A stretch of 44,110 nt of DNA from assembly GCF_013283785.1 (NCBI RefSeq), contig NZ_JABCPZ010000071.1, positions 1 through 44,110 of the forward strand. The letters are read 5' to 3'. This DNA comes from Nonomuraea antri (lineage in GTDB: Bacteria > Actinomycetota > Actinomycetes > Streptosporangiales > Streptosporangiaceae). A program made the translations under genes and the position numbers. Below are positions 25,158 through 32,903 of this stretch, piece after piece. The notes under the pieces were generated by a model, which did not search any database, was not told the origin of the DNA, and saw nothing but the letters and a program-made list of their open reading frames with translations. How positions within the stretch are numbered: the first letter of the stretch is position 1; each line of letters opens with the position of its first letter.

Positions 25158-26503
25158 TCTGACACCTTTCCCACAATGGCGAGGACTTCGTCCCTGATCG
25201 CCGTCATTTTGCTCTCGTCGGCGGCCTCGGCGTTCAGCCGGAGCAGCGGCTCGGTGTTGGACGGCCGCAGGTTGAACCACCAGCCGGAGCCGGTCACGGT
25301 CAGCCCGTCGAGCTCGTCGAACTCGCCGCGGCCCGCGAACGACTCCCGGACCAGCCGGAGCGCCTCGCCCTGGTCGGCGACCGCGCTGTTGATCTCGCCC
25401 GTGGCATGGTAGCGGGAGTAGGCGCCGACCACCTCCGACAGCGGCCGCTCCTGCTCGCCGAGCGCGGCCAGCACGTGCATCGCGGCCAGCATGCCGGAGT
25501 CGGCGAACCAGAAGTCGCGGAAGTAGTAGTGGGCGGAGTGCTCGCCGCCGAAGACGGCGCCGGTGCGCGCCATCTCGGCCTTGATGAAGGAGTGGCCGAC
25601 GCGGGTGCGCACCGGGACGCCGCCGTGCTCGCGGACGATCTCCGGCACCCCGGTGGACGTGATCAGGTTGTGGATGATCGTCGCGCCCGGGTACTTGGCC
25701 AGCTCGCGGGCGGCGACCAGCGCGGTGACCGCGGACGGCGAGACCGACGCGCCGCGCTCGTCGACCACCCAGCACCTGTCGGCGTCGCCGTCGAAGGCCA
25801 GCCCCAGGTCGGCCCCGGTCTCGGCGACCGCGCGCTGCAGGTCGAGGAGGTTCTGCGGCTCGAGCGGGTTGGCCTCGTGGTTGGGGAAGCTGCCGTCGAG
25901 CTCGAAGTAGAGCGGGGTCAGCTCGATCGGCGGGCCGTCGAAGACGGCTGGCACCGTGTGGCCGCCCATGCCGTTGCCCGCGTCGACGACCACCTTCAGC
26001 GGCCGGATGCCGGACAGGTCGACCAGCGTGCGCAGGTGGTCGGCGTAGCCGGACAGCAGGTCCTTCTCGATCAGCGAGCCCGACGGCGTGGCCGTGATGC
26101 CGATCAGCTCGGCCGCCCTGTCGCGGATCTCGCTCAGGCCGGTGTCGCCGCCGATGGGCACCGCGCCCGCGCGGCACATCTTCATGCCGTTGTAGCGGGC
26201 CGGGTTGTGGCTGGCGGTGAACATCACCCCGGGCAGGCCCAGGCTGCCGCTGGCGTAGTAGAGCAGGTCGGTGGAGCCGAGGCCGGCGTTGACCACGTCC
26301 GCGCGCCGCGAACGGGCGCCGCGGATGAACGCCTGCGACAGCGGCACGGACGACTCGCGCATGTCGTGCGCGACCACGACCGACGTGGCCCCGGTCACCT
26401 CGACGAAGGCCGCCCCCACCGCCTCGGCGCTCTGCTCGTCGAACTCGTCAGGAACCACGCCCCGAACGTCGTACGCCTTGAAGATCTTGGCGAGGTCGCC
26501 CAC
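25154..26503 (-). CDS. manB: Phosphomannomutase/phosphoglucomutase
   Basis: This 449-residue enzyme converts mannose-6-P to mannose-1-P (and often glucose phosphates), feeding GDP-mannose. All four landmarks of the family are present: phosphoserine S98 in FTASHNPARYNG, metal loop DGDADR (238-243), sugar loop GGEHSAHYY (about 320) and phosphate loop RPSNTEPLLRLN (about 415). GTG 26503 has GGAG eight bases before it. It heads the manB-trm112-SIS isomerase unit with 4-nt overlaps. The mycobacterial counterpart is Rv3257c. Nothing unusual is seen. Confidence 0.94.
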   Translation of the reverse strand: MGDLAKIFKAYDVRGVVPDEFDEQSAEAVGAAFVEVTGATSVVVAHDMRESSVPLSQAFIRGARSRRADVVNAGLGSTDLLYYASGSLGLPGVMFTASHNPARYNGMKMCRAGAVPIGGDTGLSEIRDRAAELIGITATPSGSLIEKDLLSGYADHLRTLVDLSGIRPLKVVVDAGNGMGGHTVPAVFDGPPIELTPLYFELDGSFPNHEANPLEPQNLLDLQRAVAETGADLGLAFDGDADRCWVVDERGASVSPSAVTALVAARELAKYPGATIIHNLITSTGVPEIVREHGGVPVRTRVGHSFIKAEMARTGAVFGGEHSAHYYFRDFWFADSGMLAAMHVLAALGEQERPLSEVVGAYSRYHATGEINSAVADQGEALRLVRESFAGRGEFDELDGLTVTGSGWWFNLRPSNTEPLLRLNAEAADESKMTAIRDEVLAIVGKVSE

Positions 26504-26547
26504 TCGTCAGCTCCGCCCCTAGGTCGCTTCTCCGGTGTAAAACGAGC

Positions 26548-26913
26548 CTACCGGTCACGATGCTGCTGAGCCGACCGGAGAACCCGCAGGTGCCCGCGTC
26601 GCCCGACCTCCACCCCCTGGCCGACCGGCTCGCCGCCGGACGGCGTCGGCCTGGCGGCCTCCCTGACCGCGTTGGCCAGCGCTTCGAGGTCGTCGGAGCT
26701 GGGCGAGCCGCCGTCGGTGGGCAGCCTGACCACCTCCCAGCCACGGGGAGCGGTCAGCCGCTCGGCGTGTTCCGCGCACAGGTCATAGCAGTGTGGCTCC
26801 GCGTACGTCGCCAGGGGGCCGAGCACGGCGGTCGAGTCGGCGTATACGTACGTGAGCGTGAAGACGGCAGGCTGGCTGCACGCGGTGCGGGAACAGCGGC
26901 GGACGGGGCTCAC
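26548..26913 (-). CDS. DUF3499 family zinc-finger-like protein
   Basis: This 121-residue actinobacterial protein has cysteines C7-x4-C12 and H41-C42-x3-C46-x2-H49 in CSRTAC and HCYDLCAEH, likely one metal site. The rest is a short variable tail. The family sits between manB and the zincin-like gene in many actinomycetes (Rv3258c). Function unknown. I chose GTG 26913 since the conserved part begins there and TACGGT lies six bases before it, which suggests a leaderless transcript; the frame itself stays open to 27240. It reads toward manB with a 44-bp gap, so it may share its transcript. Confidence 0.85.
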   Translation of the reverse strand: MSPVRRCSRTACSQPAVFTLTYVYADSTAVLGPLATYAEPHCYDLCAEHAERLTAPRGWEVVRLPTDGGSPSSDDLEALANAVREAARPTPSGGEPVGQGVEVGRRGHLRVLRSAQQHRDR

Positions 26914-26919
26914 GGAGGG

Positions 26920-26925
26920 ACCGTA
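26920..26925 (-). promoter_or_regulatory. -10 element for a leaderless DUF3499 transcript
   Basis: TACGGT on the minus strand ends six bases before GTG 26913. There is no Shine-Dalgarno sequence. The rest of the 257-bp divergent gap (26914-27170) shows no other element I can name. Confidence 0.4.
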
Positions 26926-27158
26926 TCTGGTAAGAGTGCGAGGCGCCACTATCTGAGCGCTCTTAACGAGCGTGTCGCCACAATTCGGACACCTGTCGCA
27001 GGCTTTCCACCCACATGCACCGATCCCACCTCCCGTCGGCCGCGCGCCGATCACCGGCGGCGGCCGTGCCCCTCCCTTCCTTTCCCTGACGGTCACCTGG
27101 CCTAACGTCCTGGCCTGACGTCCCGGCTCACACCCGGCGGGCGATGCGTGTCTCCCTC

Positions 27159-27164
27159 TAGACT
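27159..27164 (+). promoter_or_regulatory. -10 element for a leaderless zincin-like transcript
   Basis: TAGACT lies exactly six bases before GTG 27171, and no ribosome site exists. This is the same layout as several other genes in the window. Confidence 0.45.
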
Positions 27165-27170
27165 TGCCTC

Positions 27171-27611
27171 GTGACTCCCAAGCGCGGCCCCAGACGACGC
27201 GACCGCCACGGCCGTGGCCTGCGTGGCCCGCTCGCCCCATCGCACGTCCCGATGGCCCGCTCGCGCAGCGAACGTTTCGACGACCTCGTGCTCGACGCGG
27301 TCGACCGGCTCCGGCCGCAGTGGGGCAAGCAGCTGTCGGCGGTGGAGTTCGCGGTCGAGGACGTGCCGCCGCTCAGCGAGCTGGGCGACGGCCCCGGGCT
27401 CGGCCCCGACCCGATCCCGTTCGGCCGCGCCGACGCCGCCTCGGGCCAGAACCCGGCCTCGATCGTCATCTACCGGCGTCCGCTGGAGGCGCGCTCCCGC
27501 GACAGGGAGACGCTCGGCGCCATGGTGCACGACACCGTGGTCGAGCAGGTGGCGACCCTGCTCGGCGTCTCGCCGGAGACCGTCGACCCGGGCTACGACG
27601 ACCGCCGCTGA
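27171..27611 (+). CDS. Zincin-like metallopeptidase-family protein without HExxH
   Basis: This 146-residue protein belongs to the small bacterial zincin-like family that stands next to DUF3499 in actinomycetes (Rv3259). Recognisable parts are SRSERFDDLVLDAVDRL, the ELGDGPGLGPDPIPFG loop and IVIYRRPLEARSRD. Where other members have the zinc motif HExxH, this one reads VHDTVVEQVATLLG, so a canonical catalytic site is absent. Either the protein is non-enzymatic or it binds metal differently. The first 30 residues are basic and may be disordered. It starts at a likely leaderless GTG and is divergent from DUF3499. It has no co-directional partner; the SRPBCC gene converges on it. Confidence 0.8.
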   Translation: MTPKRGPRRRDRHGRGLRGPLAPSHVPMARSRSERFDDLVLDAVDRLRPQWGKQLSAVEFAVEDVPPLSELGDGPGLGPDPIPFGRADAASGQNPASIVIYRRPLEARSRDRETLGAMVHDTVVEQVATLLGVSPETVDPGYDDRR

Positions 27612-27630
27612 CCGGCCCGTCCGCTCGCGC

Positions 27631-28059
27631 TCACGCCTCTTCCGCGCGCTTCTTCAGCGCCTCGTTGAGCCGGGCGAAGTTCCGCTCGGTGCCGTCGATC
27701 ATCCCGCCCAGGAACGGGACGAGCAGGCCCTTGAAGGTCTCGCTCTGCACCAGGTGGGTGCCGTCCGCGGTGGGGGTCAGCGCGAACTCGTGGGTGCCGT
27801 CGAAGATCCCGGGCAGGACGAGCCTGCCGATCCACCGCAGCGACCTGCCCGGCTCCGCGGTGAGCACCTTGGGGCGGAAGGTCATCGGCTTGCCCTTCTC
27901 CGGGTGCATGCGCAGCGTCAGCGTGCCGCCCACGACCGCTTCACCCGCCCCTTCCCTGATGAAGGGGTTCCACGTGGTGTAGGCGGCGAAGTCGGTGAGT
28001 ACGTCCCAGACCCGCTGGGGTGGAGCCTGGATGTCGATCGCGGAACTGATCTGGCGCAT
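27631..28059 (-). CDS. SRPBCC (START-like) domain protein
   Basis: This is a 142-residue single-domain protein of the SRPBCC/Bet v1 fold: SAIDIQAPPQRVWDVLTDFAAYTTWNPF at the start, a central RSLRWIGRLVLPGIFDGTHEFAL strand pair split by the usual turns, and the long C-terminal helix GTERNFARLNEALKKRAEE. Such proteins bind hydrophobic ligands; none can be named. ATG 28059 has GGGA seven bases upstream. It lies 63 bp after the DUF5719 gene on the same strand, so co-transcription is possible. An accessory gene relative to the recalled conserved order. Confidence 0.85.
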   Translation of the reverse strand: MRQISSAIDIQAPPQRVWDVLTDFAAYTTWNPFIREGAGEAVVGGTLTLRMHPEKGKPMTFRPKVLTAEPGRSLRWIGRLVLPGIFDGTHEFALTPTADGTHLVQSETFKGLLVPFLGGMIDGTERNFARLNEALKKRAEEA

Positions 28060-28122
28060 GTGCGTTCCCGTCGTCGAAGAATGCCCGGTCCTTGATCGGG
28101 GTTGAGGCAGTTATACCGGCAA

Positions 28123-29430
28123 TCAGGGCAGAACGACCCGGGCCGTTTCCGTCAGCGCCGGGACCAGGGTCCACACCCGGGCGGGCGCCAGCGGCTGCGC
28201 GGTGATCAGCAGCCCGGACTTGAGCCGTTCCTCGATGACCCTGGCGCCGTACAGCTCGCCGGACACCGGGGTGACCAGCACCGCGAACGCGCCCTTGGCC
28301 TTCAGTTTCACGCTTCTGGTCCGGCCGGCGGGCACGTCCAGCTCGACCGGCGCCGCCGCCGCGCCCTTGGCCGGCACCACCTGCACGCGGGCCCGGCCGG
28401 GTCCGCCCAGCGCGGTCAGCACCAGGCGCGAGCCCGCGCCGTTGACCGCGACCGCGCTGCCCAGGTTCAGCACGGGGGTGCCGGCGGTGAAGGCCACGTC
28501 GGAGCGGTCGCCGGTGCCGGTGATGATCGCGCCGGCCACGATCGGCACGTTCGAGTCGAGCACCAGGGCGGCGGACTCCCCGCCGATGCCGGTGGTGACG
28601 TCCACCGCGGCCACGCTGCCGGCCAGGACGTCGGCGCTCTCGCGGCCCTTCATCGCGTACTCGGCGTCCTCGGTGACCGCCTTGATCCGCACGAGGGCGT
28701 CGTTCTCGCCGGGGGCGGCGATGAGGAGCTGACGGCGTCCGCCGCCGCCGGGGATGCCGGGCACGACCACGCGCGTGGCGGGCGGTGTGGCGGACGGGAG
28801 CCAGTCCACACCGCCGCCGTCGGCCATGGTGGCCCGGGCGGCGACCGCGATCCTGCCGAAGGCGGTGGTGATGCCGACGGCCATCACGTCGGCGGCCGGG
28901 GCGAGCGTCTTGAGATCGATCTCGCGGTGCTCGCCGGGCGCGAGCTCCAGGCCCACGCCCTGGTCGCCGGAGACCTGGCCTTCCGCCGCGTGCACCTGGA
29001 CGTCGAACAGGGCCGGCGCCTTGTCCGCGTTGGTCAGGTACAGCCGCACGTCCGCCTCGGCCGGTCCCGGGCCGACGAGCCAGGTGGTGGCGGCGGGCTC
29101 GGTGCAGCGCACCCCGGCCAGGCCGCGTTGCCCGCCCTCGGTGACGCGGGTGGTGTACCCGGCCTCCAGCGCGGCCGGGCCGTGCTTGACGTACGGGCCG
29201 GCGTTCTTCATCCGCTCGCCGGACAGCCCCTCCGGCACGCGGACCTGGACCGAGGCGCCCTTCGTGCCCGGGCAGACCGCGGTGACGGACTCGACGGCCA
29301 CCTTGCTCGGGCCCTCCTGGCGGGGCAGCTGCGGGGCGGGCCTGGTGACGAACGCGACGCCGTACAGGGCGGCCAGGGCCACCACGACCAGCACGAACAA
29401 CCCGAACCTGTTCTCCACGAACGCCTTCAT
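28123..29430 (-). CDS. DUF5719 family membrane-anchored protein
   Basis: This 435-residue protein has one N-terminal membrane segment (about 8-28, FGLFVLVVVALAALYGVAFV) and a long extracytoplasmic beta-rich region. It resembles actinobacterial DUF5719 proteins, which are consistently encoded with the large GT2 membrane protein upstream of whiB. ATG 29430 shares its A with the stop of that gene (TGATG), so the two are translationally coupled. A partner or accessory role for the glycosyltransferase at the cell surface is inferred. No catalytic motif is evident. Confidence 0.82.
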   Translation of the reverse strand: MKAFVENRFGLFVLVVVALAALYGVAFVTRPAPQLPRQEGPSKVAVESVTAVCPGTKGASVQVRVPEGLSGERMKNAGPYVKHGPAALEAGYTTRVTEGGQRGLAGVRCTEPAATTWLVGPGPAEADVRLYLTNADKAPALFDVQVHAAEGQVSGDQGVGLELAPGEHREIDLKTLAPAADVMAVGITTAFGRIAVAARATMADGGGVDWLPSATPPATRVVVPGIPGGGGRRQLLIAAPGENDALVRIKAVTEDAEYAMKGRESADVLAGSVAAVDVTTGIGGESAALVLDSNVPIVAGAIITGTGDRSDVAFTAGTPVLNLGSAVAVNGAGSRLVLTALGGPGRARVQVVPAKGAAAAPVELDVPAGRTRSVKLKAKGAFAVLVTPVSGELYGARVIEERLKSGLLITAQPLAPARVWTLVPALTETARVVLP

Positions 29431-32237
29431 CAGGCACCTGCCGGCGCGGGCGCGGGCACGCCCAGCTCGCTGGGGTCGCGCCGCCCGGGCGCGGCCAGCA
29501 CGGCCACGAGCAGTACCAGCGCCGCCTGCGTCCACAGCCACGGCCGGTGCAGTGTGCTCTCCGGCAGCGCGGGCACTCGCGTGACCGGCTCGGTGAGCTG
29601 CCACAGCCCGCCGGCCTCCGACAGGCTCAGCCGGCGCAGCGACGGCTGCGAGTCGAGGGTCGCGGCCAGCTCTGACGTGACGGGCGGGGCCACCGCCACC
29701 ATGGAGATGCCGAGCCCGGCCAGCGTCGCGGCGTCGCTGCCGCCGCGCCCGCCGATCAGCCCGGCCGCCGCCGCGGCCACCCGGGCCCGCGCGTCCGAGA
29801 CGGCGGGCTCGCCGCCCAGCTCCGCCTCGCCGATCAGCGGCCCGCGCCGGTGCAGGACGGTGAACGCCCGCCCTTCGAGCACCAGCGTCCGCTCCCCCGC
29901 CGTGGATCTCGACGCGGCCAGCGCGGGCAGCACGTCGGGCGCGTCACCGGTCAGCGGCCCGGGCACGCCGGACATCACCCAGGACGACGCGGCCAGCACC
30001 GGCGTGCTGAACGCCACCGCCACCACCAGGCTCGCGCCGAGCCGCCGCAGCCCGCCGGCCGTGCGCAGTTCGGGAACCAGGCGCGCGGTCAGCCCGGCCA
30101 GCACCAGCAGCCCGGTCGCCGCGAACGCCAGCGGCACCCCCGGCCAGCCCGGCGCGCCCGCCACGGGCACGCGGCTGACCAGGATCGCCACCAGCACCCC
30201 GTACACGGCCACGCCCCAGCCGATGGCCACCACCATCCGCTGGCGGCGCATGAGCAGCGCGGCCAGCGCGGCGGTGACCAGGCCCGCGGTCACCCAGAAC
30301 GGCGGCATGCCGGGACCGCCCGGGCTCAGCGCCAGCAGGGACTCCGGCGCGAGCCCGGCCTCGACCAGCGCGGGATCGTGCAGCCCGGCTTCGAGCAGGA
30401 TCCTGCCCGGGTCGGTGACCAGCTCGGCCAGCCACGGGAACAGCAGCGCCACCGGCACCGCCAGCGCGATCACCATGGACGTCACCACGCCCCGCCGCAC
30501 CCCGCCGTACGCGACGGCGGCCAGCACCCCGAGCACCGCGAACAGCGGGTAGACCAGCGGCACGAACGCGGTGCCGACGGCCAGCAGCAGCCCGAGCCCC
30601 CACGCCGCACGCCGCGCGCGCCGCCGCTCGCCGGACAGCAGGTTCGTGCCGAGCGCGGCGTAGACGGGCAGCAGCACGAACACCACCACCGTGCCCAGCC
30701 GCCCGGCCGCGATCGCCCCCGTCGCGACGGGCAGCAGCGCGTACGTGGCCGCCAGCCAGATCCTGGCCGGCACGGCCGGGATGATCCGCCGGGTGGCCAG
30801 GTAGGCCGAGGCGCCGGCCAGCGGCACCGCGCCGAGCATCAGGGCGGTGACGGCCAGCCAGGTCTCGCCGAGCGCGAGCGTGGACAGCGCCGCCACCACC
30901 GCCACGTACGGCGGCGCCCACCGGGCCGAGCCCAGCCCGACGTCGTGGAACCCCTCGACGTAGAACGTCCACAGGTCGCGCGCGTCGCCGGTGACCGGGA
31001 CCAGGGCGCCGCCGCCGAGCCGTCCGCCGCCCAGCAGCGAACGCTCGGCCACCAGCGCGATCGCGGTCAGCGCGAGCACGAGCAGCACGCCGGGACGGCC
31101 GAGGAAGCGCTTGATCGCCCCGGTGTCGGACGGCGCCACCTCGTCGTCCTCCTCCTCGGCCCCGGCGGCGTGATGGCGGCCGGCGGAGTCCACGGGACCT
31201 TCGCCGGCCAGGAAGCTCTGCACCATGTCGGTCAGGCGGCGAAAGGACGCGCTGGGCGGCGTGAGCAGCCGCTTTATCCGGTTATATCCCTTCTTGCGGC
31301 CGTGCCTGCGTGCCCGTCTGGCCTTCAGCAGCCGCAGCGGGTGCACCAGGATCGAGCCCAGCGCCACCAGCTCGTCCAGCGCGTTCGCCGGCTGCTTGCC
31401 GATCAGGAACAGCAGCGTGCGCAGGATCGAGCCCGCCACGTTGCGCGCCAGCGCCCAGAGCATGGCCAGGAACGGCAGGTTCGCCATCACCACGAAGATC
31501 GCGTTACGCCGGTCGAGCCGGCGCGGATGGTCGCCGCTGACCGTGATGCGCCGCCGCCTCCTGGCCGCCGCCTCGGCGTGCCAGGCCACGGCCGAGGTGA
31601 CGTTCAGCACCTTGTGCCCGGCGTTGCGCACCCGCCAGCACAGGTCCAGGTCGTCGCGGAACAGCGGGAAGAACGGGTCGAGCCCGCCGACCGCCTCCCA
31701 CACGTCGCGCCTGATCAGCATCCCGGCGGTGGAGACCGACAACACGTCGCGGACGCCGTCGTGCTGCCCCTGGTCGAACTCGCGCGGCTCCAGGCCGGTG
31801 TCCCTGCGCCCGGTGCGGTTGACCGTCACGCCCACTTCGAGCAGCCGCCGGCGATCCAGCCAGTCGCGCAGCTTCGGGCCGAGCACCGCGGCCTTGGGGT
31901 CGTACTCGGCGGCGGTCAGCAGCGCGTCCAGGGCGCGCGGGTCGGGCGCGCAGTCGTCGTGCAGCAGCCACAGCCATTCGTCGTCGACCCGGGCGGGCAG
32001 CTTGTCCAGCACCTCGGCCACGGCCCGGCCGAAGGAGGCCGAGCGGGGCAGCGTGAGCACGTTGGCCTGGCCGAGCGCCTGTGCGAGCAGGTCGGCCGAG
32101 CCGTCCCTGCTGCCGTTGTCGACCCCGGCCACCCGGTCGGGGCGGCGGGTCTGCGCGCGCAGCGCGCCCAGCGTCTCTCCCAGCCAGCGGGCGCCGTCGT
32201 GGGCGACGACGATCGCGGTGACCAGGGGACGGGACAT
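29430..32237 (-). CDS. GT2 glycosyltransferase fused to a large membrane domain
   Basis: This 935-residue protein starts with a GT2 domain (about 1-250): TAIVVAHDGARWLGETLGAL, DNGSRDGS nucleotide site, LLHDDCAPDP in place of the DxD, and RDDLDLCWRVRNAG acceptor-side motif. After a membrane anchor pair (about 255-300) and a charged linker (about 335-375) come about 12 hydrophobic segments to residue 730, then an extracytoplasmic C terminus and a final membrane segment. It probably assembles or exports an envelope glycan. ATG 32237 has GGAG ten bases upstream. It follows whiB past a terminator and is coupled to DUF5719. The sugar is unknown. Confidence 0.87.
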   Translation of the reverse strand: MSRPLVTAIVVAHDGARWLGETLGALRAQTRRPDRVAGVDNGSRDGSADLLAQALGQANVLTLPRSASFGRAVAEVLDKLPARVDDEWLWLLHDDCAPDPRALDALLTAAEYDPKAAVLGPKLRDWLDRRRLLEVGVTVNRTGRRDTGLEPREFDQGQHDGVRDVLSVSTAGMLIRRDVWEAVGGLDPFFPLFRDDLDLCWRVRNAGHKVLNVTSAVAWHAEAAARRRRRITVSGDHPRRLDRRNAIFVVMANLPFLAMLWALARNVAGSILRTLLFLIGKQPANALDELVALGSILVHPLRLLKARRARRHGRKKGYNRIKRLLTPPSASFRRLTDMVQSFLAGEGPVDSAGRHHAAGAEEEDDEVAPSDTGAIKRFLGRPGVLLVLALTAIALVAERSLLGGGRLGGGALVPVTGDARDLWTFYVEGFHDVGLGSARWAPPYVAVVAALSTLALGETWLAVTALMLGAVPLAGASAYLATRRIIPAVPARIWLAATYALLPVATGAIAAGRLGTVVVFVLLPVYAALGTNLLSGERRRARRAAWGLGLLLAVGTAFVPLVYPLFAVLGVLAAVAYGGVRRGVVTSMVIALAVPVALLFPWLAELVTDPGRILLEAGLHDPALVEAGLAPESLLALSPGGPGMPPFWVTAGLVTAALAALLMRRQRMVVAIGWGVAVYGVLVAILVSRVPVAGAPGWPGVPLAFAATGLLVLAGLTARLVPELRTAGGLRRLGASLVVAVAFSTPVLAASSWVMSGVPGPLTGDAPDVLPALAASRSTAGERTLVLEGRAFTVLHRRGPLIGEAELGGEPAVSDARARVAAAAAGLIGGRGGSDAATLAGLGISMVAVAPPVTSELAATLDSQPSLRRLSLSEAGGLWQLTEPVTRVPALPESTLHRPWLWTQAALVLLVAVLAAPGRRDPSELGVPAPAPAGA

Positions 32238-32286
32238 GGGCGGTGGCTCCAGGGGGGATGATCAGGCGCCGACCACCATACATGCG

Positions 32287-32317
32287 AAAAAGGGCCACAC
32301 GGCAGTCCGCGTGACCC
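32287..32317 (-). terminator. Intrinsic terminator of whiB
   Basis: On the minus strand GGGTCACGCGG (32317-32307) pairs with CCGTGTGGCCC (32302-32292) over 11 bp including two G-U pairs, with an ACTG loop. Five T residues follow at 32291-32287. It lies 17 bp past the whiB stop. Confidence 0.85.
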
Positions 32318-32333
32318 CTTCCCCCTTATATCC

Positions 32334-32594
32334 CTATACGGCCTGGCGCTTGATCCGTCTGCGCTCCCGCTCGGACAGCCCACCCCAGATGCCGAACCGC
32401 TCATCGTGCTCGAGTGCGTATTCGAGACACTCGGCACGGACCTCGCACGATCGGCAGACCTTCTTGGCCTCTCGGGTGGAGCCGCCCTTCTCCGGGAAGA
32501 ACGCCTCCGGATCAGTCTGCGCGCACAAGGCGCGCTCCTGCCATCCGAGTTCTTCAGCGTCAAGCTGATCCTGTGCGATGACCGGATCGGTCAC
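32334..32594 (-). CDS. whiB: WhiB developmental regulator (iron-sulfur, WhiB2/WhmD type)
   Basis: This 86-residue Wbl protein carries the four cluster cysteines C24, C47, C50 and C56, the turn GIWGG (68-72) and a basic C terminus (SERERRRIKR). It is nearly the same as Streptomyces WhiB through ELGWQERALCAQTDPE and STREAKKVC, and corresponds to mycobacterial WhiB2/WhmD. With WhiA it switches on septation genes in sporulating hyphae (established in Streptomyces). GTG 32594 has GGGAGG six bases upstream and fits the family; the longer frame to 32657 is not conserved. A structured promoter region precedes it and an intrinsic terminator follows. Confidence 0.95.
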   Translation of the reverse strand: MTDPVIAQDQLDAEELGWQERALCAQTDPEAFFPEKGGSTREAKKVCRSCEVRAECLEYALEHDERFGIWGGLSERERRRIKRQAV

Positions 32595-32637
32595 TGCACA
32601 CCTCCCTGCCGCCCGCCCGCAATGGAGCCCCCCATGG

Positions 32638-32676
32638 ACGCCTTCCTTATTACCCACCCACAGGAAGGCGTAACAA
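32638..32676 (-). promoter_or_regulatory. whiB promoter with embedded 9-bp inverted repeat
   Basis: On the minus strand TTGTTA (32676-32671), an 18-bp spacer and TAATAA (32652-32647) make a good promoter. Perfect arms ACGCCTTCC (32638-32646) and GGAAGGCGT (32663-32671) flank the -10 box, so the repeat would act as an operator over the promoter core. Transcription would start roughly 45 bp before the whiB GTG. Confidence 0.55.
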
Positions 32677-32690
32677 CATGGTTGTAATTA

Positions 32691-32727
32691 CACGCGCGTG
32701 CCGTACGTGACGTCAAGCGGCATGCCG
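32691..32727. promoter_or_regulatory. Cluster of four palindromes upstream of whiB
   Basis: Within 37 bp lie CACGCGCGTG (32691-32700), CGTACG (32702-32707), TGACGTCA (32708-32715) and CGGCATGCCG (32718-32727), all perfect. A longer dyad GCCGGTCC/GGACCGGC follows at 32782-32810 and GGGCGGG/CCCGCCC at 32845-32865. They probably include binding sites for developmental regulators; no consensus match can be assigned. The 309-bp gap holds no gene. Confidence 0.45.
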
Positions 32728-32903
32728 GTATCCGGGGAAAGACCAGATCTTGCCCCGGTGTGCTTGGCATGTGATGTTCGTGCCGGTCCGAAACTCCACG
32801 TGGGACCGGCGCGTTCAACGCTGTCAGCGGTCGGAACCGTACCAGGGCGGGATAGACGCCCGCCCGTTGGCCACCTTCTCTCTAGCCGTCGTTTGCCGGT
32901 CCG

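Noticed and set aside
24990..26177. Single 395-codon protein ending in the zinc ribbon
   Set aside because: Its first part is a shadow of manB in another frame; the real product is the 55-residue Trm112 protein starting at GTG 25157.
29850..32261. 803-codon plus-strand frame opposite the glycosyltransferase
   Set aside because: Arg/His/Gln-rich shadow of a well-supported minus-strand gene.
32691..32704. BldD box in the whiB upstream region
   Set aside because: whiB is a known BldD target in Streptomyces, but TNACNCWGNGTNA is not matched here beyond chance; only a generic palindrome remains.
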